Shown piece by piece: positions 41,292 to 50,451 of a DNA stretch of 64,000 nucleotides (position 1 is its first letter; the number at the start of each line of letters is the position of its first letter). The notes beneath the pieces are model-generated. The model had not been told where the DNA came from and did not search any database. It worked only from the letters and a program-made list of their open reading frames with translations. This DNA comes from Aurantimicrobium photophilum. Its GTDB lineage: Bacteria; Actinomycetota; Actinomycetes; Actinomycetales; Microbacteriaceae. The stretch covers positions 868,001 through 932,000 of the forward strand of contig NZ_CP023994.1 in NCBI RefSeq assembly GCF_003194085.1, in the 5' to 3' direction. The position numbers were made by a program, and so were the translations under genes.

Positions 41292-42272
41292 ATGCGTGCC
41301 GCCGTAGCCACCAGCCAAGACCATGACAATCCACTTGCAGGATTGCTCCTGCAAGATGTGCCAGAACCCGAAGTTCCGCCAGGATGGGCAAAAGTTCGTC
41401 TGGTCACAGCCTCACTGAACCCCCATGATGTGTGGACTCTGAGAGGGGTGGGTCACCCCGCTGAACGCATCCCCATGATTTTGGGCTGTGACGGAGCTGG
41501 TTACACAGACGATGGCAAGCCCGTCATCATTTATCCCGTCATTGCCGATGCAGCTCGAGGCATGGGTGACATGACCATGGATCCTCAGCGTTCCATCATT
41601 AGTGAGCTCTATAACGGCACTTTCGCTGACTACATTGTGGTTCCAGAAAGCAGTTTGGTGCCCAAGCCCGAATGGTTGAGCTTTGAGGAAGCTGCTGCCA
41701 TGGGTATTGCGTGGGGAACCGCCTACAGAATGATGTTTTCGCGTGCAGGACTCAAAGCAGGAGATCGCGTTCTTGTTCAAGGCGCATCTGGGGGCGTAGC
41801 CAGCGCTGCGATATCGCTCGCTAAAGCCGCAGGAGCAACTGTCTATGTCACAGCGCGTGATGAACGTAAACGTCAGTTTGCGCTCGATATAGGCGCTGAC
41901 GCTGCTTTTGAACCAGGTGCACGTCTTCCAGAGCGGGTCGACATCGTGGTGGAGACCGTAGGAGAGGCTACCTGGTCACACTCGCTCAAATCTCTGCGCC
42001 CGGGCGGCACAGTAGTGATTTGTGGAGCGACCAGTGGCCCCAATGCGAATGCAGACCTCAACCGTGTTTTCTACCAACAACTCAGCATTATTGGCTCCAC
42101 TACGTGCACGTTGGCGGAGTTCTATAAATGTCTTCGTGTGATGGAAGAATCCGGTGCACGACCTGTAATTGATCACAGTGTGACGCTGGAAAACATTCAC
42201 CAGGGATTTGAAGCACTGATTTCTGGGGACAATCTTGGAAAAATTGTTGTCCAGATCAGCGATGAACAATAA
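41292..42272 (+). CDS. zinc-less MDR-type alcohol dehydrogenase / quinone oxidoreductase
   Basis: 326 residues. GroES-like N-terminal domain (LNPHDVWTLRGVGHPAERIPMILGCDGAGY) and Rossmann domain with GASGGVASAAISLAKAAGATVYVT and GGTVVICGATSG. NADPH-dependent reductase of quinones or enones. The zinc-ligand Cys of classical ADH is missing, as in the quinone oxidoreductase branch. The substrate is unknown. Converges on yjdM. Confidence 0.86.
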   Translation: MRAAVATSQDHDNPLAGLLLQDVPEPEVPPGWAKVRLVTASLNPHDVWTLRGVGHPAERIPMILGCDGAGYTDDGKPVIIYPVIADAARGMGDMTMDPQRSIISELYNGTFADYIVVPESSLVPKPEWLSFEEAAAMGIAWGTAYRMMFSRAGLKAGDRVLVQGASGGVASAAISLAKAAGATVYVTARDERKRQFALDIGADAAFEPGARLPERVDIVVETVGEATWSHSLKSLRPGGTVVICGATSGPNANADLNRVFYQQLSIIGSTTCTLAEFYKCLRVMEESGARPVIDHSVTLENIHQGFEALISGDNLGKIVVQISDEQ

Positions 42273-42275
42273 GTT

Positions 42276-42626
42276 CTAAAGAACTTTCTTCACCACAGAG
42301 GACTTCAGCTGCATCTGGCCGAAACCGTCAACCTTGCAGTCGATGTCGTGGCCGTCTGACGCACCAGGAACCAAACGAATATTGCGCACCTTGGTGCCCA
42401 CCTTGATGTCTTGAGGGAAACCCTTGACCTTAAGCCCCTTGACCACGGTTACTGTGTCGCCGTCAGCAAGAATGTTGCCGACAGAATCTTTGATGATGGA
42501 GGAGTCAATAGCCTCATCTTCTTCAGGGTTCCACTCATGGGCACACTCAGGGCAAACCAATAGTGCACCCATCTCGTAGGTGTATTCACTTGAACAGTGT
42601 GGGCAGGGAGGCAGAGTTTCTGACAT
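42276..42626 (-). CDS. yjdM: zinc-ribbon protein YjdM (PhnA-like)
   Basis: 116 residues. N-terminal zinc ribbon [25 protein letters not shown], then a KOW-like beta domain with [23 protein letters not shown]. Formerly named PhnA in the phosphonate literature, but it is not a phosphonoacetate hydrolase; true role unknown. AGGA precedes the ATG. Divergent from the RpiB-like gene across 44 bp. Confidence 0.92.
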   Translation of the reverse strand: MSETLPPCPHCSSEYTYEMGALLVCPECAHEWNPEEDEAIDSSIIKDSVGNILADGDTVTVVKGLKVKGFPQDIKVGTKVRNIRLVPGASDGHDIDCKVDGFGQMQLKSSVVKKVL

Positions 42627-42658
42627 GTCATTCCTTTGAACCTCGAAAACATATCACG

Positions 42659-42664
42659 TAGCCT
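42659..42664 (+). promoter_or_regulatory. predicted -10 box of the RpiB-like gene
   Basis: TAGCCT followed by TGCAAC and the ATG. No Shine-Dalgarno. Confidence 0.5.
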
Positions 42665-42670
42665 TGCAAC

Positions 42671-43138
42671 ATGAAGATAGCCCTCGCCAATGACCATGCA
42701 GGACTCGCACTGAAGATTGAGATTGCGGCCTGGCTCACCGCTCAGGGGCACGAGGTTATCGACTTCGGCACTGACAGTTCAGATCCCGCTGACCTACCCG
42801 ATCACGTCTATCCCGCTGCACGAGCAGTTGCAACAGGAAAAGCCGACAGAGGAATCTTTGTCGACGGTGTTGGATATGGCTCTGCCATGATTGCCAACAA
42901 GGTCAACGGAGTTTATGCAGCAGTCTGCCAAGATTCATTCTGTGCAGAACTAGCACGGAGTCACTCCGACACCAATGTGTTGTGTATCGGCGGAAAGATT
43001 ATTGGCTCAGCTATCGCTATGGAGATTGTTCGTGTCTGGATGACAACTGAGTGGTTGGGAACTTCCGATGAGAAGTTTGCACGACGTGTCGCCAAAGTAG
43101 TCGAAATAAATGACGAGAATCTGAAACCAGTTGAGTAA
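42671..43138 (+). CDS. RpiB/LacA/LacB-family sugar-phosphate isomerase
   Basis: 155 residues. NDHAG at 7-11 and the SHSDTNVLCIGG segment (His proton relay) match ribose-5-phosphate isomerase B. The catalytic Cys of E. coli RpiB (ILICGTG) is replaced by Asp65 (FVDGVGYG), and the Glu used instead by the mycobacterial enzyme is Ser71. So the active site is rearranged: either Asp65 serves as base or the substrate differs from ribose 5-phosphate. Length and fold are normal. A bidirectional terminator follows. Confidence 0.85.
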   Translation: MKIALANDHAGLALKIEIAAWLTAQGHEVIDFGTDSSDPADLPDHVYPAARAVATGKADRGIFVDGVGYGSAMIANKVNGVYAAVCQDSFCAELARSHSDTNVLCIGGKIIGSAIAMEIVRVWMTTEWLGTSDEKFARRVAKVVEINDENLKPVE

Positions 43139-43143
43139 TTAAG

Positions 43144-43172
43144 AAAATCCCTGCCTTTGCAGGGATTTTTCT
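43144..43172. terminator. bidirectional terminator between the RpiB-like gene and tRNA-Ala
   Basis: AAAATCCCTGC-CTTT-GCAGGGATTTT, 11-bp stem followed by TTC on the plus strand and TTAATT on the minus side. Confidence 0.85.
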
Positions 43173-43175
43173 TTG

Positions 43176-43248
43176 TGGATCTGAGGGGACTCGAACCCCT
43201 GACCCCCTGCATGCCATGCAGGTGCGCTACCAGCTGCGCCACAGACCC
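43176..43248 (-). tRNA. tRNA-Ala (anticodon GGC)
   Basis: 73-nt tRNA. Acceptor GGGTCTG/CAGATCC, anticodon stem CCTGC/GCAGG with loop ATGGCAT (GGC, reads GCC), T-arm GGGG-TTCGAGT-CCCC. Discriminator A, CCA not encoded. Confidence 0.95.
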
Positions 43249-43279
43249 GTAACCTCGCAATATCTGCGAGACAACTTGT

Positions 43280-43663
43280 TTAGATTACTACATCAGGACT
43301 GTGCTGAACGAACTCAAGAGGGATTGCAGGGCAGTCCTTCCATAGACGCTCAAGTCCGTAATACATGCGTTCTTCTTCGTGGAAGACGTGAACAACCAAG
43401 TCACCGAAATCGAGAAGAATCCAACGACCTTCAGCACGACCTTCACGACGAATAGTTTTCACGCCAGCTTCGATCATCTTGTCTTCGATTTCGTTAGAAA
43501 TCGCGATGACGTTGCGCTCATTGCGACCAGTAACAAGAAGGAAGATGTCGACCAGAGGCAGTGGCTCAGAAATATCGAGCGCAACTTGATCGAAGCCACC
43601 TTTGTCATCTGCTGCTTGTGCAGCAATTTGGAGCAAACGGTGAGCGTTTTCAGTAGCAGCCAA
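43280..43663 (-). CDS. rsfS: ribosome silencing factor RsfS
   Basis: 127 residues from TTG directly after the TAA of the upstream gene. DUF143 domain with DIFLLVTGRNERNVIAISNEIEDKM and GRWILLDFGDLVVHVFHEEERMYYGLERLW. RsfS binds L14 and blocks 50S-30S joining when nutrients are short. Last gene of the nadD-(Ala/Glu-rich)-rsfS operon. Confidence 0.95.
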   Translation of the reverse strand: MAATENAHRLLQIAAQAADDKGGFDQVALDISEPLPLVDIFLLVTGRNERNVIAISNEIEDKMIEAGVKTIRREGRAEGRWILLDFGDLVVHVFHEEERMYYGLERLWKDCPAIPLEFVQHSPDVVI

Positions 43664-45154
43664 TTAGAACAGTCCTAAGAAATAACCGGCAACGAATAGA
43701 GCAACCACTCCGACAGCCAAACCGGCAGCTGTGATGGAGAGGATGAAAGGAAGGCGTTCATTCATGCCACGAGGAGTTGTGACGACGCTGTTGGAGATGT
43801 TGTAAGCAGAGACGGCAGTTGCGGCAGATACAGGCGCCATTCCCTGGGTTGGGGCAACCTCTTCGTCATCTTTGATGACATCAATTTCTGAGGTGTCGAG
43901 GTTTTCTAAGTTTGCACCCACCTGGGACACAGAAGACGGAATCAGTATGGAACCTGTAATCACGATCTCGCCAGTGGGGTTAATGGGAGCTATAGATCCT
44001 GTGGTCTCAGGAAGAGTCGGAAGAATCAGAGCATTGCTGATGACGGAAATAGATCCGGTCGTTGCTGGAACAGAATTGGCGAGGTTGCCGTATTCAATGT
44101 TGACCTCACCGGCTTCGACAACTGCTTCAGCTGCCGCAACAGCTTCAGCGATAGCAATCGCGGCAGTTGCTTCAGAAATGGTCTGTGGCTCTACTTCTTC
44201 TTCGTACTCATCATCGTCGAAGGTATCCAATTCTTCGACAACAAGTTCTTGCGAAGTTTCCTCTTTGACGGATGCTGCGGCTGTAGCTGCGGCTGCGGCT
44301 TCGGCGATGGCTTGTTCTTCTTTTTCGAGCGCAATTCGTGCCTGTTCGGCTTCGAGTGCTTCTTGTGAAACTCGGGCAGCTTCGCGTTCTGCAGCGAGCT
44401 CAGTTTCACGAGCTTCGGCAGCAGCAAGAGCTTCTGCTTCACGTGTAGCTAATTCGGCTGCATCGGCTTTGCTTTGTTCTCGAGCATCTTCTTCCGCGGC
44501 CTTTATTGCTGCCTTTTCAACAGCGAGTGTTTCCGCAGCGGCAGCTGCGGCAGCTTTAGATTCAGCAGCGGCAGCAATCTTCTCTTGTTTGGCAGCAAGA
44601 GCTTGAGCTTTCTTTTCTTTTCGAGCAAGTCGTCGCGCTTCACCCTTGGTAGGGCCGGTGGGCACGTCGGAAGTCTCAACAGAAACAAGTGAATCGAAGC
44701 CTGAGGTAACAATCTCACCGGTCTGATCAGAAACCGCGGCGAGTGTCTCCTCCACCGCTGAAAGAGATCCAAAATCGAGAGCCGGAGCAACGGCAAGAGG
44801 TTCGATGGGGCCAGTTTCTGCAGAGGTAACTGGAACAGAAACGGGAGGGATAGATGTCTGCTCAATTACTGACTGAACTGGAGCAACAATTTCTTCAGCA
44901 GGTTCTTCAACAGGAGCAATGTGCTCTTCAACAACCTCAGCTTCGAATGCCTTGGCAGCAGCAGCTTCTGCCTGTGCTTCAGCTTTCGCAGCTGCAGCCA
45001 TTTCATGAGTGATGACGGGCATCTGTCCTGTGGCAGCAATGTATTCGACAACAGCTGTGTCCGGGTCGATTCCACGGGCTTCCAGCTCACGACGTGCCTT
45101 GCGCGAGAGGTCACCGAATTCGTTCAACACGATGTCGGGAGTATCACCACTCAC
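43664..45154 (-). CDS. Ala/Glu-rich tail-anchored protein with repeated TG(S/E/P)I motifs, function unknown
   Basis: 496 residues from GTG overlapping the nadD stop. Residues 1-50 look folded (VLNEFGDLSRKARRELEARGIDPDTAVVEYI). Residues 170-300 are an Ala/Glu/Lys coiled coil. The rest is low-complexity and acidic. A single hydrophobic span at about 470-494 ends the protein, so it is tail-anchored with the bulk inside the cell. Six TG[SEP]I tetrapeptides recur: 114, 145, 366, 385, 394, 400. In several actinobacteria the space between nadD and rsfS is occupied by a variable protein; I cannot assign a function. Confidence 0.7.
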   Translation of the reverse strand: MSGDTPDIVLNEFGDLSRKARRELEARGIDPDTAVVEYIAATGQMPVITHEMAAAAKAEAQAEAAAAKAFEAEVVEEHIAPVEEPAEEIVAPVQSVIEQTSIPPVSVPVTSAETGPIEPLAVAPALDFGSLSAVEETLAAVSDQTGEIVTSGFDSLVSVETSDVPTGPTKGEARRLARKEKKAQALAAKQEKIAAAAESKAAAAAAAETLAVEKAAIKAAEEDAREQSKADAAELATREAEALAAAEARETELAAEREAARVSQEALEAEQARIALEKEEQAIAEAAAAATAAASVKEETSQELVVEELDTFDDDEYEEEVEPQTISEATAAIAIAEAVAAAEAVVEAGEVNIEYGNLANSVPATTGSISVISNALILPTLPETTGSIAPINPTGEIVITGSILIPSSVSQVGANLENLDTSEIDVIKDDEEVAPTQGMAPVSAATAVSAYNISNSVVTTPRGMNERLPFILSITAAGLAVGVVALFVAGYFLGLF

Positions 45155-45750
45155 GCATTTCTCCGATACAACTGATGTTCTTCAATAAATTCAGCGACGT
45201 TGTCTGGAACAAGACCTTCAAGAGATTGTCCGTTCACAATTCGTTCACGACACTGCGTGGACGAAATAGGCAAAGCCGATATTTCTAGCAAGTTTACGCT
45301 GGGTGAAAGCTTTGCGGGAACTTCTGGCTGTGTGCCGTGGCGAGAAACCACAACAAAGGTGGCAAATTCACCTAATTCTTCATAATTTTTCCACGTTTGA
45401 ATTCCTGCAAAAGCTTCGTCTCCCACGATAAAAAATAGCTTTGCACCGAGATAGAGCTTGGATAAATCACGAAGAGTGTCGATTGTGTAGGTGGGGCCTG
45501 GTCGATCAATATCTACTGAACTAACAGAGAAGTGTTGACTGTCTTCGAGAGCCAAAGAAACCATGGCTAGCCGCTCCGCAGGAGTTGCTTCTTCGTCTTT
45601 GTGCCAGGGATCACCCGCAGGAACAAACAGGACGTGATCCAAGTGAAGACCCTCAAAAACCGCTTCTGCAACAGCAATATGGCCGTTTTGAGGTGGATCA
45701 AAAGTGCCGCCTAGGACACCGATACGTGTTTCCTGACCGTCAACGGTCAT
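45151..45750 (-). CDS. nadD: nicotinate-nucleotide adenylyltransferase
   Basis: 199 residues. GGTFDPPQNGHIAVAE gives the T-x-G-H nucleotidyl transfer motif. FVPAGDPWHK follows, and ISSTQCRERI is the ISSTxIR-like motif (Cys in place of Ile). It adenylates nicotinate mononucleotide to deamido-NAD. 11 bases after the small membrane-protein gene; overlaps the following gene by four bases. Confidence 0.94.
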   Translation of the reverse strand: MTVDGQETRIGVLGGTFDPPQNGHIAVAEAVFEGLHLDHVLFVPAGDPWHKDEEATPAERLAMVSLALEDSQHFSVSSVDIDRPGPTYTIDTLRDLSKLYLGAKLFFIVGDEAFAGIQTWKNYEELGEFATFVVVSRHGTQPEVPAKLSPSVNLLEISALPISSTQCRERIVNGQSLEGLVPDNVAEFIEEHQLYRRNA

Positions 45751-45761
45751 GGTGAACGTTC

Positions 45762-45956
45762 CTAGTGGTGTGCTGCGTGGTCGCTCGCGTCAGACCACTT
45801 CTGACGGTGACGTGCTGCAACATCTTTGTAGCTGTAGGTAACCAGACCAAGGAAGGTGAAGAAACCGGCTGCAATGATGGCGAAAGCAATTGCTGGAATG
45901 ACCAGGGGGAAGCTCTCGTGACCTTCGGCGTTTGCCAGAATTTCTACTGTGTTCAT
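45762..45956 (-). CDS. small single-span membrane protein, unknown
   Basis: 64 residues from ATG 45956, with GGAG five bases upstream; the longer frame to 46028 would run inside proA. One membrane span (PLVIPAIAFAIIAAGFFTFLGLVTY, about 18-42) and a His-rich C-terminus (DHAAHH). Sits between proA and nadD, a conserved position in Microbacteriaceae. No function known. Confidence 0.72.
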   Translation of the reverse strand: MNTVEILANAEGHESFPLVIPAIAFAIIAAGFFTFLGLVTYSYKDVAARHRQKWSDASDHAAHH

Positions 45957-45991
45957 TGTTACTCCACGTGTGTTTTGACTACTTCTAAAGT

Positions 45992-47257
45992 CTAGTGGCG
46001 AATCTGACCAGAACCGCGGACCAACCACTTGGTCGAGGTGAGTTCAGGAAGCCCCATAGGACCACGGGCGTGAAGTTTCTGGGTAGAGATTCCCACTTCT
46101 GCACCAAAACCGAACTCTCCCCCGTCTGTGAACCGTGTTGAGGCATTGACCATCACAACAGCAGCGTCTACTTCAGCAAGGAACTTATCTGCTTGCGCAA
46201 CGTTGTTGGTCAGGATTGACTCGGTGTGCTTGGTTGAGAATCGACGAATATGGGCAATTGCTTCGTCAAGATCTGAAACAACTTTGACGCTCATCTCAAG
46301 AGCCATATGTTCGGTTGCGTAATCCTCATCGGTCGCCAAACCGATGGTGGGGAATATCTCACGAGTTCTGGCGTCACCCTTGAGAGTGACTCCCGCGTCA
46401 GCCAGTCGAGACAGAATCGGTGGCAATGCTTCTTCAGCAATGCTGTCCACCACAATCAGCGTCTCGAGAGCGTTGCAAACGCTGGGTCGCTGAACTTTTG
46501 AGTTGTGTGCAATCTCTACAGCCTGGGCGAGGTCAGCGCTCTCATCAATAACGAGATGCACCACACCAGCACCTGTTTCAATAACAGGAACCTTGGACTC
46601 AAGAACAACCGCGTTGATGAGGTTTGCTGAGCCTCGAGGAATAAGTACGTCTACGTATCCGCGAGCAGCCATGAGCTGAGTGGCGCCTTCACGTCCAAGC
46701 TCATCAATACTTTGAACTGCTTCGGCGGGAAGACCAGCAGAAACTAGTGCTTTTTGAATGAGTGAGACAGTGACAGTGTTGGTGTTCTCGGCAGCAGATC
46801 CACCGCGAAGAACAGAGGCATTACCACTTTTGATGCACAGCGCAGCAATATCTACAGTCACATTGGGACGCGCCTCATAGATTGCGCCCACCACGCCAAA
46901 AGGCACGCGAACCTGGCTGAGGTGAATGCCATTGGGCATGTCATTGCCGCGCACCACAACACCAACTGGGTCTGGCAAGGAAATGACATCACGCACAGCA
47001 TTGGCAAGTGATGTGAGACGCTCTGGAGTGAAACGGAGGCGGTCTAGTAATCCTTCGGCCATGCCGCTGGATTCGCCCGCCTCGATGTCAAGGGCATTAG
47101 CCGCCAAGATGGCACTGTGGTTGGCATCAATCACATCAGCAATAGCTGCAAGGGCCTGGTTCTTTTGCGCTGTAGTCAGCGTTGCCAGAGCGCGTGAAGC
47201 TATCTGAGCAGCTTCAAGCTTGGTTACCAGCGCAGCAGAGAGTGATGAGGATGCCAT
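45992..47257 (-). CDS. proA: glutamate-5-semialdehyde dehydrogenase
   Basis: 421 residues of the aldehyde dehydrogenase superfamily. ALCIKSGNASVLRGGSAAE binds NADP and RPSVCNALETL carries the catalytic Cys. It reduces gamma-glutamyl phosphate in proline synthesis. 24 bases after proB; TAGCAT lies six bases before its ATG and no Shine-Dalgarno, so a leaderless internal promoter is possible. Confidence 0.96.
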   Translation of the reverse strand: MASSSLSAALVTKLEAAQIASRALATLTTAQKNQALAAIADVIDANHSAILAANALDIEAGESSGMAEGLLDRLRFTPERLTSLANAVRDVISLPDPVGVVVRGNDMPNGIHLSQVRVPFGVVGAIYEARPNVTVDIAALCIKSGNASVLRGGSAAENTNTVTVSLIQKALVSAGLPAEAVQSIDELGREGATQLMAARGYVDVLIPRGSANLINAVVLESKVPVIETGAGVVHLVIDESADLAQAVEIAHNSKVQRPSVCNALETLIVVDSIAEEALPPILSRLADAGVTLKGDARTREIFPTIGLATDEDYATEHMALEMSVKVVSDLDEAIAHIRRFSTKHTESILTNNVAQADKFLAEVDAAVVMVNASTRFTDGGEFGFGAEVGISTQKLHARGPMGLPELTSTKWLVRGSGQIRH

Positions 47258-47263
47258 GAGTCA

Positions 47264-47269
47264 ATGCTA
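47264..47269 (-). promoter_or_regulatory. predicted -10 box of proA
   Basis: TAGCAT followed by TGACTC and the ATG at 47257, in the proB-proA gap. Confidence 0.45.
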
Positions 47270-47281
47270 CCCAAGCGAAAA

Positions 47282-48067
47282 TTATTCAGATGCGGCGTCG
47301 AACCACGTACCGACATTGTCTCCGCGCAGGGCAGAAGCAACAAGTGCTGCATTGGTAATGAGAACAGCTGTCCCAGAATCTGCAGCGAACTGTGCAGCAG
47401 CTGCCTTGGTTCCTGCTCCCCCGCTGCCCACACCTGCCGAGCCAATCGAACCAAACTCGACATGGTCGAGAAGGTGACCAAAAGGAACTAGCTCGATACG
47501 TTCTGCACCGGGCTCGGTAGGTGGCTTCGTGTAAATACCGTCAACATCTGAGAGCAGCACGAGAACATCTGCATTCACGAGCTTGGCTACGAGTGCTGCC
47601 AAGTGATCGTTGTCACCAAAACGAATTTCTTGGGTCGCAACAGTGTCGTTCTCATTCACGATGGGAAGTACCCGTAGCTCAAGGAGCTTTTCCATAGCAA
47701 GTGCAGCGTTGGAACGGGTGCTGTCATTTTCAAAGTCACCAGAGGTTAGAAGGACTTGGCCAGCAACAATGTTGGAGTGATCAAGAAGCTCTTGGTAACG
47801 AACCATGAGGCGACTCTGACCCACGGCAGCAGCTGCTTGGAGCGTAGGCAAGTCAGTAGGGCGAGAAGTCAGGTTGATGTAGGGAAAGCCGGTGGCCATG
47901 GCGCCAGAGGAAACCAGAACAACCTCGGTGCCACGACCGTGAGCTTCAGCAAGTGCTTCCACCAGTGTCTTGATCTGGTGAGCGTTCTCTCCACTGATGG
48001 AGGAAGAACCCACCTTGACCACAATCCTGCGGGCAGCAGGAATATCTTGACGGCTACTAACTCTCAT
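47282..48067 (-). CDS. proB: glutamate 5-kinase, short form without PUA domain
   Basis: 261 residues. The amino-acid-kinase domain begins [16 protein letters not shown], with [24 protein letters not shown] and [16 protein letters not shown] (ATP site). It ends at the kinase domain, whereas E. coli ProB has a further 100-residue PUA domain. It phosphorylates glutamate, the first step of proline synthesis. Overlaps obg by 11 bases. Confidence 0.95.
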   Translation of the reverse strand: MRVSSRQDIPAARRIVVKVGSSSISGENAHQIKTLVEALAEAHGRGTEVVLVSSGAMATGFPYINLTSRPTDLPTLQAAAAVGQSRLMVRYQELLDHSNIVAGQVLLTSGDFENDSTRSNAALAMEKLLELRVLPIVNENDTVATQEIRFGDNDHLAALVAKLVNADVLVLLSDVDGIYTKPPTEPGAERIELVPFGHLLDHVEFGSIGSAGVGSGGAGTKAAAAQFAADSGTAVLITNAALVASALRGDNVGTWFDAASE

Positions 48068-49577
48068 CTGCTATCTCGTCATCTACCTGCCACAGACCAG
48101 CATCACGTTCACGAACGAGCTCTTCACGAGCTTCCTGCTTGGCATCCATCAGGTCGTAGTACTCATCACGACGTTCCTTGTTGGTACGTCGGTTGTTTTG
48201 GTTCAAACGGTCGTCAGTTCCGCGAGGACCAGTCATCAACTCTGCAGCAGAAGTCATGGTGGGCTCCCAGTCGAAAACCAAACCATTTCCTTCACCAATG
48301 ATGACGGTTGAACCAGCAACGGCGCCCTTCTTGAAGAGCATGTCTTCCACGCCTGCCTTAGCAAGACGATCAGCGAGGTATCCCACAGCTTCTTCATTGT
48401 TGAAGTCGGTTTGTTCAACCCAACGCTCAGGCTTGGCACCGATAACACGGTAAATGTTTCCGCCAGATCCACCCTCAACGCGGATGATGTACCCCTGGTC
48501 ATCTACCGCACGTGGGCGCAGCATGATGACAGGTACTACCTCGTTAGCAAGAGCTTCCTTGCGTCCTTGCTCAACGAGTTCAGCAAGTGCAAAGGAAAGC
48601 TGACGGAGTCCTTCGTGGGAGACGGCAGAAATCTCGAACACGCGGTAGCCACGCTCTTCGAGGTAGGGACGAACCATGTCTGCCAAATCTTTGGCATCAG
48701 GAACATCCACCTTGTTCAAGGCGATGAGTTGCGGACGCTCCAGAAGAGGAACCTGATCGGAGGGAACAGGGTAAGCAGCTAGCTCAGCAAGGATCACATC
48801 GAGGTCAGAAAGCGGATCGCGGCCTGGATCGAGGGTTGCACAGTCAATCACGTGCAAAAGCGCGGTACAGCGCTCTACGTGACGCAGAAACTCAAGGCCT
48901 AGACCCTTACCCTCAGAAGCACCTTCGATCAGTCCTGGGACGTCTGCGATGGTGTAACGAACTTCACCAGCCTGAACGACCCCCAAGTTGGGGTGCAAGG
49001 TGGTGAAGGGGTAGTCGGCAATCTTGGGACGTGCTGCTGAAAGAGCAGCAACCAAAGAAGACTTACCTGCAGAGGGGTATCCAACCAAGGCAACATCGGC
49101 CAAGGTCTTCAGCTCGAGCATGACATCGCCCTCGAAACCCTTAGTTCCGAGTAAAGCAAAACCTGGTGCCTTGCGCTTGGTCGAAGCTAAGGCAGCATTA
49201 CCCAAACCACCCTGGCCAGCAGGAGCAACCACGACGCGCATACCGGGAACGTTCATATCGGCAATGACGGTGCCATCGGGGTCTTTGACGACGGTTCCCA
49301 CAGGAACAGAGAGAACGAGTTCTTCTCCCTTGAAACCCTGACGGTGATCGCCCATGCCAGGTCCACCATGAGGAGAGTTGATGTGAGGTGAGCGGTGGTA
49401 GCTCAACAAAGTGGTGACCTGAGGATCAGAGAAGAGAACAATGTCTCCACCGTCTCCACCGTTACCGCCATCAGGCCCAGCAAGAGGCTTGAACTTTTCG
49501 CGCTTGACTGACACACAGCCATTTCCACCGTGACCGGCTTTGAGGTGCAGGGTGACGATATCGACAAACGTTGCCAT
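48057..49577 (-). CDS. obg: GTPase Obg
   Basis: 506 residues. A glycine-rich OBG fold (about 1-158), GTPase domain with [18 protein letters not shown] and NKVD, then the OCT domain (about 340-425) and a charged tail. Obg is a 50S assembly factor linked to growth control. AAAGGAG precedes the ATG. It follows rpmA in the standard rplU-rpmA-obg order, with a hairpin between. Confidence 0.96.
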   Translation of the reverse strand: MATFVDIVTLHLKAGHGGNGCVSVKREKFKPLAGPDGGNGGDGGDIVLFSDPQVTTLLSYHRSPHINSPHGGPGMGDHRQGFKGEELVLSVPVGTVVKDPDGTVIADMNVPGMRVVVAPAGQGGLGNAALASTKRKAPGFALLGTKGFEGDVMLELKTLADVALVGYPSAGKSSLVAALSAARPKIADYPFTTLHPNLGVVQAGEVRYTIADVPGLIEGASEGKGLGLEFLRHVERCTALLHVIDCATLDPGRDPLSDLDVILAELAAYPVPSDQVPLLERPQLIALNKVDVPDAKDLADMVRPYLEERGYRVFEISAVSHEGLRQLSFALAELVEQGRKEALANEVVPVIMLRPRAVDDQGYIIRVEGGSGGNIYRVIGAKPERWVEQTDFNNEEAVGYLADRLAKAGVEDMLFKKGAVAGSTVIIGEGNGLVFDWEPTMTSAAELMTGPRGTDDRLNQNNRRTNKERRDEYYDLMDAKQEAREELVRERDAGLWQVDDEIADES

Positions 49578-49630
49578 GTCTGCTCCTTTTCTGCCGATGC
49601 TCAGGCGTAGATGTTGCGGATGTAAATAGG

Positions 49631-49656
49631 AAAAGGCGAGCTAAAAAGCTCGCCCT
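49631..49656 (-). terminator. terminator-like hairpin between rpmA and obg
   Basis: GGCGAGCT/AGCTCGCC on a four-base loop followed by TTTTCC on the minus strand. It would reduce obg-proBA expression relative to the ribosomal genes. Confidence 0.8.
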
Positions 49657-49681
49657 TCCTCTAAAGCTATTTGTACTGGTG

Positions 49682-49933
49682 TTAGACAGTCACAATGTTG
49701 ACGACCTTGCGGCCACCCTTGTTACCGAACTCAACAGCACCAGCTGCGAGGGCGAAGAGAGTGTCATCGCCACCACGACCGACGTTTACGCCGGGGTGGA
49801 AGTGAGTGCCACGCTGACGAACGATGATCTCGCCAGCAAGAACCTTCTGACCACCGAAGCGCTTTACGCCGAGGCGCTGTGCGTTGGAGTCACGACCGTT
49901 GCGAGTGGAGCTCGCACCCTTTTTATGTGCCAT
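49682..49933 (-). CDS. rpmA: 50S ribosomal protein L27
   Basis: 83 residues beginning [25 protein letters not shown], the universal L27 N-terminus that reaches the peptidyl-transferase centre. It has no cleavable extension, unlike Firmicutes. GGAGAG lies before the ATG. Follows rplU. Confidence 0.97.
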   Translation of the reverse strand: MAHKKGASSTRNGRDSNAQRLGVKRFGGQKVLAGEIIVRQRGTHFHPGVNVGRGGDDTLFALAAGAVEFGNKGGRKVVNIVTV

Positions 49934-49951
49934 CTGAGTCTCTCCTAGGCC

Positions 49952-50260
49952 TTACTTAATACCGGTGATCTGAACGCGAGTGAGCTCCTGACGGTGGCCC
50001 TGACGCTTCTTGTAACCGGTCTTGTTCTTGTACTTCTGGATGATGATCTTGGGGCCGCGGAGGTCGTTGAGAACCGTAGCGGTTACCTTGACCTTTGCCA
50101 GCGATGCCTGGTCAGCAGTGATCTTGTCACCGTCAACGAGGAGAACTGCGGGAAGCTCGATGGAGCCAGACTTGTCAGCCTTTACACGGTCCATTGTGAC
50201 AATGGTGCCGACCTCGACCTTTTCCTGGCGACCGCCGGAGCGCACTACTGCGTAAACCAC
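49952..50260 (-). CDS. rplU: 50S ribosomal protein L21
   Basis: 102 residues from GTG 50260, giving the family-typical start (M)[17 protein letters not shown]. The frame is open for 19 more codons upstream but these match nothing. C-terminal [15 protein letters not shown] is diagnostic. Weak AGG ribosome site. First gene of rplU-rpmA-obg, with its own promoter about 120 bp upstream. Confidence 0.96.
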   Translation of the reverse strand: MVYAVVRSGGRQEKVEVGTIVTMDRVKADKSGSIELPAVLLVDGDKITADQASLAKVKVTATVLNDLRGPKIIIQKYKNKTGYKKRQGHRQELTRVQITGIK

Positions 50261-50379
50261 TTTGCTACCTAATTTCTTAAAGCTAATGAATTGTTTCTGC
50301 GTTGATTTCCTGGGCAAACCGGACTATCCGCAGAAGATTGGGGCTGAAACGCTCAGAATCGAACGAGCACCAAGGTTCA

Positions 50380-50408
50380 AGAATAGCCATTTCTCGCACT
50401 GTGGTCAA
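50380..50408 (-). promoter_or_regulatory. rplU-rpmA promoter
   Basis: -35 TTGACC (50408-50403), exactly 17 bp, -10 TATTCT (50385-50380). The best sigma70-type promoter in the window. Predicted leader about 113 nt; I see no clear structure in it. Confidence 0.82.
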
Positions 50409-50451
50409 ACCAACAAGACCGGCGTGTGAGCAGGATTACTCCCCTACCGCT

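Noticed and set aside
42276-42626. PhnA phosphonoacetate hydrolase
   Set aside because: The zinc ribbon protein YjdM is unrelated to that enzyme despite the old gene name.
43872-44606. 244-residue Ser/Ala-rich plus-strand ORF
   Set aside because: Antisense shadow of the Ala/Glu coiled-coil region (GCT/GAA repeats read backwards).
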